A stretch of 64,000 bases of DNA from G965202665 sp965243835 (GCA_965243835.1 OZ251578.1:1550001-1614000), one strand, 5' to 3'; shown: positions 7,657-16,983, counted from the first letter of the stretch. Program-made: numbers and translations. Notes: a model not told the origin generated them from the sequence alone.

Positions 7657-9000
7657 ATGAGCCAACACAAACCGCCTTTGGAAGGGGCCAGTGCCCTGCT
7701 GTCTTTCACGGTGGAGAACGCCCACTCCTACCGCGATGAGACTGAATTCTCCATGGTGGCCACCCGGTTCGCCAAGGACGATATCCGGCGTGACCTCTCT
7801 ATGGCCGGGTTGAAGAATCCGGTGGGGGTGTTGCCCGTCGCAGGTATTTTGGGAGCCAACGCTTCCGGAAAGACCACCCTCCTGCGGGCAATGGCCGATA
7901 TGCGTATAGCGGTCAATAATTCCTTCCGTCGAGGTGACAATACCAGTGGTTTTAGTCGTTTACCTTTTCTCCTCGATGCCAAACGCGCTGAAGAACCCTC
8001 TAGTTATGCTGTCGATTTAGTAATAGACGGTATTCGTTGGCAATATGGATATGAAGTTGATGACGAACGCGTTATTGAGGAATATGCATACTACTATCCT
8101 AAGGGGCGACGCTCCCTGTTATTTCATCGTAAATCAGACAATGTTGAATTTGGGCCTTCACTTCGTCCGAGCAGTAATTCTTTACTGGGAATATTAAGAG
8201 TAAACTCACTTATACTATCAACCGCGGGCGCGACGGGAAATACGAACTTAAACCCTTTGTTTCAGTGGTTTAAAAATAATCTAATATATATAGATTCTGA
8301 AAGTAGAGATTTTCGCATTCATGAATTAGCAAAAAATCTCCAAAATAGCGAAACAAAAAAGAGAATATTGGATTTAATTCATAGTGCTGATTTAGGTATA
8401 ACAGATATAAAAAGCACTCCTCCTGATCCGATGATGGTCGAGCGAGCAAAACAAGTTATACGGATAATGACAGGTGAAGATAAAGAGATGGATTTGGAGG
8501 ATGTTGATTTAATTAGTCGAGCTAAATTTATACACCGTGGAGTTGGTTCCGATGTGGAGATCGATGCTTCTCTGGAATCTATGGGAACATTGGCTTGGGT
8601 TAGTTTACTAAAAGTTATTATTGATGCTTTAATCAAGGGGAACATCTTACTCATAGATGAAGTAGATTCAAGCCTCCATCCCCACCTTGTTAATTTATTA
8701 ATTAGTATGTTTCAATCGGATATTACTAACCCTAGGTGCTCTCAGATTATATTTAATTCCCATGATATTGAAATACTAAACCGTCGTGATCTCGCCCTCG
8801 GTAGAGATCAAATATGGTTTACAGTAAAAGATAATAATGGAATCACTACTATCTATTCTCTATCTGATTTCAAACCTCGCAATAACGAGAACCTTGGTAA
8901 AAGCTATACCATTGGTAGGTATGGTGCTATTCCATTGGTGCCTTCTTCTGAGATTGATTTAAATATTGAACAAGGGATAGCTCTTGAGTCGGTCACGTAA
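7657..9000 (+). CDS. AAA family ATPase, RloA/AbiLi-like
   Basis: A 447-residue OLD/SMC-type ATPase, the predicted sensor or motor half of an RloA-RloB (AbiL-type) anti-phage pair. Walker A GANASGKT is at about 66-73. LLIDEVDSSLHPHLV near residue 330 is the Walker B with the D-loop, and IIFNSHDIEIL follows as the switch His motif, all typical of AAA15/AAA21 defence ATPases. The following gene is RloB, overlapping by 17 nt. The 5' part is GC-rich like the host, but from about 7950 the sequence becomes AT-rich, indicating transfer. ATG 7657 is chosen because of the promoter six bases upstream. The defence role is inferred from the family and pairing. Confidence 0.8.
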   Translation: MSQHKPPLEGASALLSFTVENAHSYRDETEFSMVATRFAKDDIRRDLSMAGLKNPVGVLPVAGILGANASGKTTLLRAMADMRIAVNNSFRRGDNTSGFSRLPFLLDAKRAEEPSSYAVDLVIDGIRWQYGYEVDDERVIEEYAYYYPKGRRSLLFHRKSDNVEFGPSLRPSSNSLLGILRVNSLILSTAGATGNTNLNPLFQWFKNNLIYIDSESRDFRIHELAKNLQNSETKKRILDLIHSADLGITDIKSTPPDPMMVERAKQVIRIMTGEDKEMDLEDVDLISRAKFIHRGVGSDVEIDASLESMGTLAWVSLLKVIIDALIKGNILLIDEVDSSLHPHLVNLLISMFQSDITNPRCSQIIFNSHDIEILNRRDLALGRDQIWFTVKDNNGITTIYSLSDFKPRNNENLGKSYTIGRYGAIPLVPSSEIDLNIEQGIALESVT

Positions 9001-9592
9001 TCATCGCCTCCGACCGGAACGCTCGCGCCCTCGTAAGAAAATTATCCGGGTACTAACGGAAGGTAGGGTCACTGAGCCTAACTATATTGATGTACTGAAA
9101 CAGAAATATAGAGATAGTTTTGAAATAGAGGTTATGAAAGGCGACGCTGGCTCTTCACCTAAAATCCTGGTAGATTTAGCACGCAAATATCAAAAGAACC
9201 GAGACAAAAATAACCCAGAGTATGATGAGATTTGGTGTATTTTTGATGTAGATCAACATCAGAATTTGGAATCAGTAATACAAGAGGCTCGAGACAGTAA
9301 TATAAAAATTGCCGTTTCCAACCCCTGTTTTGAACTTTGGCTGGTCTGGCATTATCAGGATCAGACTGCTCCCATAGAAAGTCATAATATCCAAAAAGAA
9401 GCGAAGCGATTGGGTATCTTGAAAGGGAAACATCTCACGGAGGATAGTAAGAATAAAGTGCGTGAAAACTATGAGGATGCTAAATCCCGGGCGCAACGGC
9501 GGGAAAAGCGTCATATAGGCGATAGTTCCAAATCTTGGGAGAATCCCAGTAGTCAGATGTGGAAGTTTGTGGACCGGTTAGAGAACGGTTAG
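8984..9592 (+). CDS. RloB-like TOPRIM effector
   Basis: A 202-residue RloB/AbiLii family protein. The N-terminus is basic (SRSRNHRLRPERSRPRKK), followed by IRVLTEGRVTEPNY and WCIFDVDQH, which fit the TOPRIM Glu and DxD motifs; SNPCFELWLVWHY is the conserved RloB block. Related TOPRIM partners act as nucleases that trigger abortive infection in two-gene defence systems. The start is TTG, overlapping the ATPase gene by 17 nt, so translation is coupled. The gene is AT-rich like its partner and converges on the ABC permease gene, with stops overlapping by 4 nt. Confidence 0.8.
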   Translation: MSRSRNHRLRPERSRPRKKIIRVLTEGRVTEPNYIDVLKQKYRDSFEIEVMKGDAGSSPKILVDLARKYQKNRDKNNPEYDEIWCIFDVDQHQNLESVIQEARDSNIKIAVSNPCFELWLVWHYQDQTAPIESHNIQKEAKRLGILKGKHLTEDSKNKVRENYEDAKSRAQRREKRHIGDSSKSWENPSSQMWKFVDRLENG

Positions 9593-10542
9593 CGTTGCTC
9601 GCGGAAGTAGGGGATGGCTAGGCCGGCGGGGGCGCCGAGGTAGCGGGCCCGTTTGCCGCTGGCCAACACGATCATCGCCGCTATGGCCAGCACGAAGGGG
9701 AGCATGGCCAAAATGGTGGACGGCACGTTGCTCCACGGCTCCCCCAGCGTCTGCAGGGTGAACTGAATGTATTCGGCGGCCCCGAACAGGTAGGCGGCGA
9801 ATATTGCCCGCCACGGACGCCAACTGGCCAGAATCACCAAGGCGATGGCGATCCATCCCGCCCCCCCGATCGGGTCGTCCTGCCAGGTGGGAACCAGCGA
9901 CAGCGAAAAATAGGCCCCGCCCAAACCGGCCAGGGCCCCGCCCGCCATCACATGCGCGTAGCGCACCCATGCCACGTTGATGCCCACCGACTCGGAGCTG
10001 GCCGGGTCCTCCCCCACCGCCCGCAACGACAGCCCCGTCCGGGTGCGGAACAGGTAGTAACTCGCCCCTCCGGCTACCGCCCAAGCTACGTACACCAGCA
10101 AGTCGTGCCCGAACAGCAACGGTCCCAGCAACGGCCAGTCGGCGATCCCGCCTTCGATGACCGCGGTGAACACCTCCCGGGACGGGTTTCCCACCAGCGG
10201 CTCGCTTCCCGCCCGTCCCAGGAAACTGGCCAGACCCGACCCGAAAATAGTCAGGGCCAAACCGGAGACGATTTGGTTGACCCGCAGGGTGATGGAAGTA
10301 AATGCGTGTATGGAGGAAAAAGCCGCCCCGGCCGCCATCGCCGTTATCACCCCCCAGGTCAGGCTGCCGGTGTTGAACGTGGCCCAGAAACCGGCCACCG
10401 CCCCCACCAGCATCATTCCCTGCACGCCCAGGTTGAGAATCCCGGCCCTTTCGGTGATGATCTCCCCCACGATGGCGAAGATCAACGGGGTTCCCAAAGT
10501 GATGGCGGCGGCGATGGTGAGGATCAGTTGCGAGTCGTTCAC
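9589..10542 (-). CDS. Nucleoside/BMP-type ABC transporter permease (second)
   Basis: A 317-residue inner-membrane permease of the simple-sugar/nucleoside importer family (BPD_transp_2). Seen: LGTPLIFAIVGEIITERAGILNLGVQGMM, the family's N-terminal signature, about nine hydrophobic helices, and the cytoplasmic loop GEDPASSESVGINV that contacts the ATPase. GTG start overlaps the stop of the first permease gene (GTGA). It forms a heterodimer with the product of the upstream gene. The substrate is probably a nucleoside or purine, inferred from the BMP lipoprotein. Confidence 0.88.
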   Translation of the reverse strand: MNDSQLILTIAAAITLGTPLIFAIVGEIITERAGILNLGVQGMMLVGAVAGFWATFNTGSLTWGVITAMAAGAAFSSIHAFTSITLRVNQIVSGLALTIFGSGLASFLGRAGSEPLVGNPSREVFTAVIEGGIADWPLLGPLLFGHDLLVYVAWAVAGGASYYLFRTRTGLSLRAVGEDPASSESVGINVAWVRYAHVMAGGALAGLGGAYFSLSLVPTWQDDPIGGAGWIAIALVILASWRPWRAIFAAYLFGAAEYIQFTLQTLGEPWSNVPSTILAMLPFVLAIAAMIVLASGKRARYLGAPAGLAIPYFREQR

Positions 10543-11660
10543 CCGGGACTCCCCTCCCCCGTCGCCTGTTGCACCGCCGCCGACCGGGAGCGGACGCGCC
10601 GCAGGCGGTTGACCACCAGAAACTCCCCCGCTACCGCAAAAATAAGAATCGCCCCCTGCAACATGGTCACGGCCGCGATCGGCACCCCGATGGACTGCAG
10701 GGACGGCCCCATGTTGTTCAAAGCCCCCATCAAAATCCCCACCGGGATGATCGCCAGCAGGTTGAGTCGGGCCAGGGCGGCCACGATAATCCCGGTGAAA
10801 CCCAACCCCAGGTCCAAAGAACGGGGGTCCAACGCCCCGGCCGGGCCCGCCACGAACAACGCCCCCGCCAAACCGGCGAACGCCCCCGACAGCAGGAAAA
10901 CCCCCAGAATTTTGCCCGGCACTTTGATCCCGGCGTAGCGGGCGGCGTTTTCGGAGTCCCCCACCACCCGCACCTCGAATCCCCACCGGGTCTTGTTGAG
11001 CAGATACCAGGCCCCGGCCGCGACCGCAACCGCGATGAACACTCCAATGTCCAACCGGTTGAAAAACTCGGGGAAGCGCGCCCCCTCCGGCAACGGGCGG
11101 CCGGAAGGGAAAGTGCTGAACCCGGAGTCCCGCCACGGGCTGTGCGAACCGAAAATCAGATAGTCCATCAGCCGCAGGGCGATGAAGTTGAGCATCAACG
11201 TGGTGATGATCTCGTTGGTTCCCAGGTAAACCTTGGGGACGGCGGAAGCCGACGCCCACAACGCCCCGCCCGCGCATCCGGCCAGTATCACCATCGGCAG
11301 GGCCAACCAGGGGGCGGCCCCCTCCCCCAGCCAGATGGCCATCCCCGATCCGGCGATGGCCCCTACCAGGAACTGGCCTTCCGCTCCGATGTTCCACACC
11401 AGCATGCGGAAAGCCGTCGCCGCCGCCAACCCGGTCAAGATGAGGGGGGTGGCTGAAATAAGGGTTTCGCTGACCCCCCGGGAGCTGCCGAAGGCCGACC
11501 GCAACATGTGCGCGTACACCGTAGAGGGGGTTTCGCCGGTGATGTACAGGAAAATTCCGGCCACGAACCCGGCGGCCAACACCGACAGGACGGGGATGAG
11601 CAGTTTCACCCACACCGGGGTCAGGCCCCGCGGCTCGCTAATCAACAGGCGCAAGTTCAT
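10539..11660 (-). CDS. Nucleoside/BMP-type ABC transporter permease (first)
   Basis: A 373-residue permease with about ten membrane segments. It has the family blocks LRSAFGSSRGVSETLISATPLIL, FRMLVWNIGAEGQF and YLGTNEIITTLMLNFIA, and the coupling-loop sequence VVGDSENAARYAGI. The start lies 23 nt inside the upstream ATPase gene and the stop overlaps the second permease, so the three genes are one transcription unit. The C-terminal 25 residues are basic and cytoplasmic. Nucleoside import is inferred from the whole cluster. Confidence 0.88.
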   Translation of the reverse strand: MNLRLLISEPRGLTPVWVKLLIPVLSVLAAGFVAGIFLYITGETPSTVYAHMLRSAFGSSRGVSETLISATPLILTGLAAATAFRMLVWNIGAEGQFLVGAIAGSGMAIWLGEGAAPWLALPMVILAGCAGGALWASASAVPKVYLGTNEIITTLMLNFIALRLMDYLIFGSHSPWRDSGFSTFPSGRPLPEGARFPEFFNRLDIGVFIAVAVAAGAWYLLNKTRWGFEVRVVGDSENAARYAGIKVPGKILGVFLLSGAFAGLAGALFVAGPAGALDPRSLDLGLGFTGIIVAALARLNLLAIIPVGILMGALNNMGPSLQSIGVPIAAVTMLQGAILIFAVAGEFLVVNRLRRVRSRSAAVQQATGEGSPG

Positions 11661-13188
11661 ATCTGCTACCCGTCCGGTGGCCGGCCATCAACAGCCCCAA
11701 CTGGTCCCGGGTGGCTTGTCCGGTTTCCGCCTCGCCGACGATTTCCCCTTCGTAGATGACGGCCAACCGGTCGGACAGGGCCAGCAACTCATCGAGGTCT
11801 TCGGAAATGAGCAACGTAGCCGCCCCCCGGCGCCGTTGGGCCAGCAGATGTTCCCGCACCGTCTGGGTGGCCCCCACATCCAGCCCCCGCGTGGGCGAGA
11901 CGGCGATGATCACCTTCGGTTCCAGTTCTATTTCACGGGCGATGAGGGCTTTTTGCAAATTGCCCCCGGACAGCAGGCGGATGGGCAATCCGGGCCTTGC
12001 CCCCCGGATGTCGTAGCGTTCAATACGGCGCGCCCCCTCGGTTCGGAAAGCCCCCGCAACCAGACGCCCCCATTTGGAATAGGGGGGACGGCGGTAGGAT
12101 TTCAAGGCCAGGTTCTCTTCCGTGGTCAGCCCCGGGGCCAATCCCACCCCCAGACGGTTTTGGGGAATGTAGGCCAGCCCCGCCTCTATCCGCTCCCGCA
12201 CCGAACGGCGGGTTACGTCCCGGCCCGCCACCTCCACCCGGCCCGCGTCCGGAGCGCGCAATCCGACTATTCCGTAGGCCAGTTCCCGCTGGCCGTTGCC
12301 CGCCACCCCGGCCAAACCTAAAATCTCCCCTTCCCTTACTTGCAACGAGATCCCTTGCACCGTCTGCAAGCCGCGGTCGCCGGTGACCCGCAACCCGTTC
12401 ACCGCCAGCGCAACCGGGCCCGGTTCGATGGCACCTTCCCGGCGCGGCAGGCGAAGTTCGCGGCCCACCATCATGGCGGCCAAGTCGCCGGGGACCAGGT
12501 CGGCGGTTTCCCCCCGCCCCGCGTTGCGTCCGTCCCGCAGCACCGTCACCCGGTCCGACACCTGTTTCACTTCCGCCAGCTTGTGGGAGACGAAAATTAC
12601 GGAGCGGCCTTCCCCGGCCAGTTGGCGCATTGTTTCAAACAGTTGCCCGCTTTCCTGGGGGGTGAGCACCGCGGTCGGTTCATCCAGGATGAGTATTTGC
12701 ACGTCCCGGTACAGCAGTTTCAGGATTTCCACCCGTTGTTGCTCCCCCACCGACAGTTGCCAGATGCGGGCCGACGGGTCGATGGGCAGGCCGAACCGCT
12801 CTCCCATTTCCGCCGCGATCCGCTCTTGGCGGCGGCGTTGCGCCCGGAGGGGCAGATGCGGATGGCCCAACACCAGGTTTTCGGCCACGGTCAGGTTTTC
12901 CACCAAACGGAAATGCTGGTACACCATTCCCACTCCGGCCGCCAACGCGTCCTTGGGGGTGCGGAACGAAACCGGCCGGCCGTCCAGCGCCACCTCTCCC
13001 GCATCAGGGCGGTACAGGCCGGCCAGCACCGAACACATCGTAGACTTGCCCGCCCCGTTCTCCCCCAGCAGGGCATGCACCTCCCCCCGCCGCAGTTCGA
13101 AGTCCACTCCGTCGTTGGCTTTCACCCCGTAAAACGACTTGTCGATGCCGCGCAACCGGACGGCGGGAGGGGACGGATCGATGCTCAT
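11638..13188 (-). CDS. ABC transporter ATP-binding protein with two ATPase domains
   Basis: A 516-residue energising subunit with two ABC domains in tandem, as in ribose/nucleoside importers. Domain 1: Walker A LLGENGAGKST, signature LSVGEQQRVEI, Walker B ILILDEPTAVL. Domain 2: degenerate Walker A LAGVAGNGQRE, signature LSGGNLQKALI, and AVSPTRGLDVGA in place of a full Walker B. Degeneracy of the second Walker A is normal here. It lies between the BMP lipoprotein gene, separated by a hairpin, and the permeases, which overlap its 3' end. Confidence 0.92.
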   Translation of the reverse strand: MSIDPSPPAVRLRGIDKSFYGVKANDGVDFELRRGEVHALLGENGAGKSTMCSVLAGLYRPDAGEVALDGRPVSFRTPKDALAAGVGMVYQHFRLVENLTVAENLVLGHPHLPLRAQRRRQERIAAEMGERFGLPIDPSARIWQLSVGEQQRVEILKLLYRDVQILILDEPTAVLTPQESGQLFETMRQLAGEGRSVIFVSHKLAEVKQVSDRVTVLRDGRNAGRGETADLVPGDLAAMMVGRELRLPRREGAIEPGPVALAVNGLRVTGDRGLQTVQGISLQVREGEILGLAGVAGNGQRELAYGIVGLRAPDAGRVEVAGRDVTRRSVRERIEAGLAYIPQNRLGVGLAPGLTTEENLALKSYRRPPYSKWGRLVAGAFRTEGARRIERYDIRGARPGLPIRLLSGGNLQKALIAREIELEPKVIIAVSPTRGLDVGATQTVREHLLAQRRRGAATLLISEDLDELLALSDRLAVIYEGEIVGEAETGQATRDQLGLLMAGHRTGSRYELAPVD

Positions 13189-13256
13189 AGGACGGTAAAT
13201 CTAGCCCCCGCCCGGGCGCGCGGCCGGGAAAGCGGCTACTCCTCCGGATGGGGTGC

Positions 13257-13286
13257 GGGCGGGTCCCGCCATCGCCGGACCCGCCC
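13257..13286 (-). terminator. Intercistronic hairpin after the BMP lipoprotein gene
   Basis: GGGCGGGTCC-N10-GGACCCGCCC is a perfect 10-bp stem between the lipoprotein gene and the ATPase gene. No T tract follows on the minus strand. Such stems often stabilise or partly terminate the mRNA, so the abundant binding protein is made in excess over the membrane subunits; that role is inferred. Confidence 0.5.
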
Positions 13287-13309
13287 TGTTTATCGGAAGT
13301 CGGCCGTAA

Positions 13310-14620
13310 TCAGCCGGTGGGGCTGCCGACCACTCCCTGGACGAAGTAGTCCATTATGAAAATGTCGCCCAGCGGACGCTCTTCTCCGTCCTGGTCGGTG
13401 ACCGTGTCCGGGAAGACGGAAAACGTTCCGTCGATGATCTGTTGCTGGCGCTCCAAAATCATCTCCTGGATTTCAGCGGGCACCGATGTCCCGAACGGGG
13501 CGATGTCCACCATCCCGTCTTCCATATCGCCGTAATAGGCCTCCGGTTCCCAGGTTCCGTCGATCACCTGCCGGGCGGTGCGCAGGTAATGGGGACCCCA
13601 ATCCCAAATGGCGGCCGTCAGCCAGGCGTTGGGGGCGAACTCGGTCATGTCCGTGTTGTAGCCCACCCATTTGGCCCCGGCGGCTTCCGCCACCTGCCCG
13701 GGTGCGGCCGAGTCCTGATGCATGGCGATCACGTCCACGCCCGCGTCCAACAGCGACTGGGCGGCGGCGGATTCTTTGGGCGGGTCGAACCAGGTGGAGG
13801 TCCACACCACTTCCACTTGCACGTCCGGGTTGGTCTCCTGGGCGCCCAGGGTGAAAGCGTTAATGCCCCGCAACACTTCGGGGATGGGGAAGGCGGCCAC
13901 ATAGCCGATCCGGTTGTTTTCGGTAGCGTCCCCGGCGGCCATTCCGCTCAGGTAACGGCCTTCTTCGGCGGCCCCGAAATAGTTGCCCATATTGGGGCCG
14001 GTTTTGTATCCGGTGGCGTGCATGAAGACCACCTCCGGATAGTTTTCACCGGCGGCCAGCATGGGATCCATGTAACCGAAGGAGGTGCCGAAGATCAGGT
14101 CGTGGCCGGTGGCGGCCAACTCTTCGAACACCCGTTGCGAGTCGGGGCCCTCGGGGATGATCTCCAGGGTGGTGATGGTCACCGCGTCGCCCAACTGTTC
14201 CTTCACATATTGGGCTCCTTGGTCGTGTGCCCAGGACCAGCCTTTGTCGGCCACCGGTCCCACATGCACGAAGGCGATGTTGAGCGGCTCCATCATTTCC
14301 CCGCTCATGTCCTCCTCGTCCATGTCGTCCATGTCCTCTTCCGGCATGGCTTCGGTGGTGGTGGTAGTTTCCTCCGCTTCCATATCGTCCCCGGCCATGT
14401 CGTCCTCGGCCATGGTGTCTTCCGCCATGTCGTCCTCGGACATATCCGCCATGGTGGTGGCGGGGGCTTCGGTCATCTCCGGGGCGGCGGTCGTAGTCGG
14501 GGCGACGGTGGTAGCGGGAGCGGTCTCCTCGCTGCTGTCATCGCCCCCGCAGGCCGCGGCCGCCAGGGCCAGGACCAGCGTCAACGCCGCAGTGAGGCGC
14601 CAAGTACCTGTTCTTAACAT
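13310..14620 (-). CDS. BMP family (PnrA-like) substrate-binding lipoprotein
   Basis: A 436-residue lipoprotein that delivers nucleosides or purines to the downstream ABC transporter. The signal peptide ends in the lipobox LAAAACGG (about residue 20). A long linker of about 95 residues follows, first Thr/Ala/Pro and then unusually rich in Met, Asp and Glu (repeats like MAEDDMAGDDM). The BMP fold starts at LNIAFVHVGPVADKGWSWAHDQGA and includes TSFGYMDPML, IGYVAAFPIPEVLRGINAF and a late AKWVGYNTDM. The frame is open 36 codons further, but AAGGAGAA precedes the chosen ATG and places the signal peptide at the N-terminus. Confidence 0.9.
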   Translation of the reverse strand: MLRTGTWRLTAALTLVLALAAAACGGDDSSEETAPATTVAPTTTAAPEMTEAPATTMADMSEDDMAEDTMAEDDMAGDDMEAEETTTTTEAMPEEDMDDMDEEDMSGEMMEPLNIAFVHVGPVADKGWSWAHDQGAQYVKEQLGDAVTITTLEIIPEGPDSQRVFEELAATGHDLIFGTSFGYMDPMLAAGENYPEVVFMHATGYKTGPNMGNYFGAAEEGRYLSGMAAGDATENNRIGYVAAFPIPEVLRGINAFTLGAQETNPDVQVEVVWTSTWFDPPKESAAAQSLLDAGVDVIAMHQDSAAPGQVAEAAGAKWVGYNTDMTEFAPNAWLTAAIWDWGPHYLRTARQVIDGTWEPEAYYGDMEDGMVDIAPFGTSVPAEIQEMILERQQQIIDGTFSVFPDTVTDQDGEERPLGDIFIMDYFVQGVVGSPTG

Positions 14621-14801
14621 CCGGTTCTCCTTACTCCGTAAATTATTTACCCGGCCATAAGGCGGGCAATACCGGTACATTACCCGCAATGCGGCAAATG
14701 CGCTAATTATCAGGACGATAACCCGCAATGGAGATATAGGGATAATCCGAGTCTCGCGAACCGCCCGCTCCCCCCTAATCCGCCGGCGGGGGTGCGCCGC
14801 C

Positions 14802-16016
14802 TCAGCCGAAGGCCCCTTGGCGGCGGGCTTGGGCGAGGCGGGCCGCGTCCCAGCCCAGTTCGGTGAAGACTTGTTCCGTGTGTTGGCCGACGGCGGGGGC
14901 GGGGCCCTGCGGGGCGATGGGAACGCCCTCCATGCGGATGGGAGAGGCCACGGTGCGGAACTCCCCCGCCGTCGGGTGCTTAACCTGCGGAAACGCCCCC
15001 GTCGCCCGCGCCTGCGGGTCGTCCGTTACGTCGGTCAGGCGGTTGGCGGGACCCCACACCAACCCGGCCTCGTCCAAAACAGCGGCCCACTCCACCAGCG
15101 GGCGGGAGGCGAACACGTCGTCCAATCTGCCCACCAACTCCTCCATATTTCGGTAGCGGGCGGCGGGATCGGCGAACCGCTCGTCGTCGATCAACTCCTC
15201 TAAACCCAAGGCGCGGCACAGGGGGGGCCACATTCGGGGGCCGGGCATGGTCAGGAACAGCCACCGGTCATCGGCGGTTCGGTAACGGTTGTTGAGAGCG
15301 GTCACCGCCCGGTTGCGGGCCCGCCGGGAGGGTTGGCGGCCGTCGATCAGGGCCGGGGCCAACTCGGTGGCCATAGTCCATATTCCGGAGGCGTAGAGGC
15401 TGACGTCGACCACTCTCCCCCGGCCGGTGGATTCGGCCAGACGCAGGGCGGCCAGGGTTCCTGCCACGGCCGCCATCCCGGTGCTGTGGTCGCCGGGGCC
15501 GGTGGGCGGCATCGGGGCGTCGGTTCCGGGACCGGTCATCGCCTCGGTCAACCCGGCCCGCCCGAAGAATGCGGTCACATCGTAGCCGGGGCGGTGCGCC
15601 TCCGGCCCTTTCCGCCCGTAGCCGCTGACCAGGGTCACCACCAGACGCGGGTTGACCGTCAGCAACCGCTCCGGGGCTATGTCGTATTTCTCCATTCGCG
15701 CCGGCAACATATTGGTGAGAAAAACCCCGGCGGAGGCGGCCAACTCCAGCAGGGCCGCCCTCCCGGCCGTTTGGCGGAAATCCAAGGCGACCGATCGCTT
15801 CCCCCGGTTGTTGACCGTGAACGGATAGTCCACCTCCGCCCGGGCTCCCTCCACTTTCGGCGGGCGCAGCATTCCCCGCACCGAATCCCCCTCCGGCGGC
15901 TCCACCTTGATCACCTCCGCCCCCAAATCGGCCAGTACCGCCCCGGCCGAGGGAGCGGCGATCCAGTTGGCCGACTCGACGACCCGCACCCCTTGCAACG
16001 GACCTGACGGTTCCAT
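14802..16016 (-). CDS. CaiB/BaiF family (class III) CoA-transferase
   Basis: A 404-residue enzyme moving CoA between carboxylic acids. N-terminal LQGVRVVESANWIAAPSAGAVLADLGAEVIKVE and NRGKRSVALD are the family's CoA-binding blocks. PTGPGDHSTGMAAVAGTLAAL contains the Asp in the position of the catalytic aspartate. LVSGYGRKGPEAHRPGYD is also conserved. The substrate cannot be told; carnitine, formyl/oxalyl and racemase-type (alpha-methylacyl-CoA) members share these motifs. It is 10 bp from the aldolase on the same strand, so the two may be co-transcribed. Confidence 0.88.
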   Translation of the reverse strand: MEPSGPLQGVRVVESANWIAAPSAGAVLADLGAEVIKVEPPEGDSVRGMLRPPKVEGARAEVDYPFTVNNRGKRSVALDFRQTAGRAALLELAASAGVFLTNMLPARMEKYDIAPERLLTVNPRLVVTLVSGYGRKGPEAHRPGYDVTAFFGRAGLTEAMTGPGTDAPMPPTGPGDHSTGMAAVAGTLAALRLAESTGRGRVVDVSLYASGIWTMATELAPALIDGRQPSRRARNRAVTALNNRYRTADDRWLFLTMPGPRMWPPLCRALGLEELIDDERFADPAARYRNMEELVGRLDDVFASRPLVEWAAVLDEAGLVWGPANRLTDVTDDPQARATGAFPQVKHPTAGEFRTVASPIRMEGVPIAPQGPAPAVGQHTEQVFTELGWDAARLAQARRQGAFG

Positions 16017-16026
16017 GCGGCGGCCG

Positions 16027-16914
16027 TTACGCGACGGAGGCCCGGAAGATGGCCTCGACGGACTCGTCCAGCGTCCGGTCGAACTCGGATTCGCTTTGCC
16101 GAACGTGCAGTCCCTCCAAAAGGGCCCGGCTGAAGCTGGCCGACATTCCCGGCTGGCGGGCCAGGCGCCGATTGGCCTCCGCCCGGCTGTAACCTCCGGA
16201 CAGGGCCACCACCCGCGCTGTCCGCGGGTGGGCGATCAGCTCCGAGTAGAAACCGTCCTGGCTGGGAATGCTCAATTTGAACATCACCTGCCGTCCCTCG
16301 GGCAGAACGTCCAAATGATCGAAAACGGCTTCCAGCAACAGATACTCGGCCTCTTGCTTGTGGGGGCTTTTAATGTCCACCTCCGGTTCCAGAATGGGCA
16401 TCAGCCCCGCATCCAGAATTTGGTTCCCGATTTGGAACTGCTGGTCGGCGACGGCTTTCACTCCGTCCGGGTCGGCCTCGTGCACCACCGACCGCATCTT
16501 GGTTCCGAACACGCCCTGCTCGCGGGCCCGCGCCAAACGCTCCTCCAAGCCGGTGATGGGCGACATCAACTGCACGCCCCTGCCCGGCTCCGCCAACCCC
16601 TCATCGGCTTTCAGGAACGGAACCACCCCTTTGGCGTTCCACAGGTAATCCACCGCCCCCCGCCCTTCGATCTGGCGGCCCAGGGTGTCTTCGAACAGGA
16701 TGGCCCCGTTCAAGCGGGTTCCGTCGAAGGCCGGACTGGTGATGATGCGGGTGCGCATCTCGTGGATGCGGTCGAACATTTCCCGCGGGCTGGAATAAGA
16801 CTCTTCGCCCAGACCGTAGGCCTGCAAGGCCCGGGGGCTGGAACCCCCGCTCTGGTCCAGGGCGGCGATGAAACCTTGCCCTTCCCGTACTTTGTGCAGT
16901 TGCTTCTCGTCCAT
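16027..16914 (-). CDS. Class I fructose-bisphosphate aldolase
   Basis: A 295-residue class I aldolase that splits fructose 1,6-bisphosphate into two triose phosphates through a lysine Schiff base. GQGFIAALDQSGGSSPRAL near the N-terminus, ILFEDTL, GVVPFLKAD, EPEVDIKSPHK and VMFKLSIPSQ (lysine nucleophile candidate) are visible, and ALSGGYSRAEAN contains the phosphate-binding glycine pair. The short, bacterial form of this family is about 295 residues, as here. The upstream 53-bp repeat (16931-16983) may contain its promoter. Confidence 0.9.
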   Translation of the reverse strand: MDEKQLHKVREGQGFIAALDQSGGSSPRALQAYGLGEESYSSPREMFDRIHEMRTRIITSPAFDGTRLNGAILFEDTLGRQIEGRGAVDYLWNAKGVVPFLKADEGLAEPGRGVQLMSPITGLEERLARAREQGVFGTKMRSVVHEADPDGVKAVADQQFQIGNQILDAGLMPILEPEVDIKSPHKQEAEYLLLEAVFDHLDVLPEGRQVMFKLSIPSQDGFYSELIAHPRTARVVALSGGYSRAEANRRLARQPGMSASFSRALLEGLHVRQSESEFDRTLDESVEAIFRASVA

Positions 16915-16930
16915 TGCCCCTCGTTGGTAG

Positions 16931-16983
16931 TCGGATGCCGGCGGCGCGCCTGCGCCCGCCCGCCTCTAGAATACACGCCCGCC
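16931..16983. repeat. 53-bp direct repeat, copy 1 (aldolase upstream region)
   Basis: This segment, beginning TCGGATGCCGGCGGCGCG and containing CTCTAGAATACA, recurs at 17791-17843 with two mismatches. On the minus strand it holds TGTATTCTAGAGG, a possible -10, just before the aldolase gene. With copy 2 it flanks the minus-strand DUF2442/DUF4160 module and the decayed putA fragment. The rest of 16984-17102 shows nothing else I can identify. Confidence 0.85.

Noticed and set aside
9952..13359. Several long plus-strand open frames opposite the ABC transporter genes
   Set aside because: They are Pro/Arg/Gly/His-rich shadows of conserved minus-strand genes, common in GC-rich DNA.
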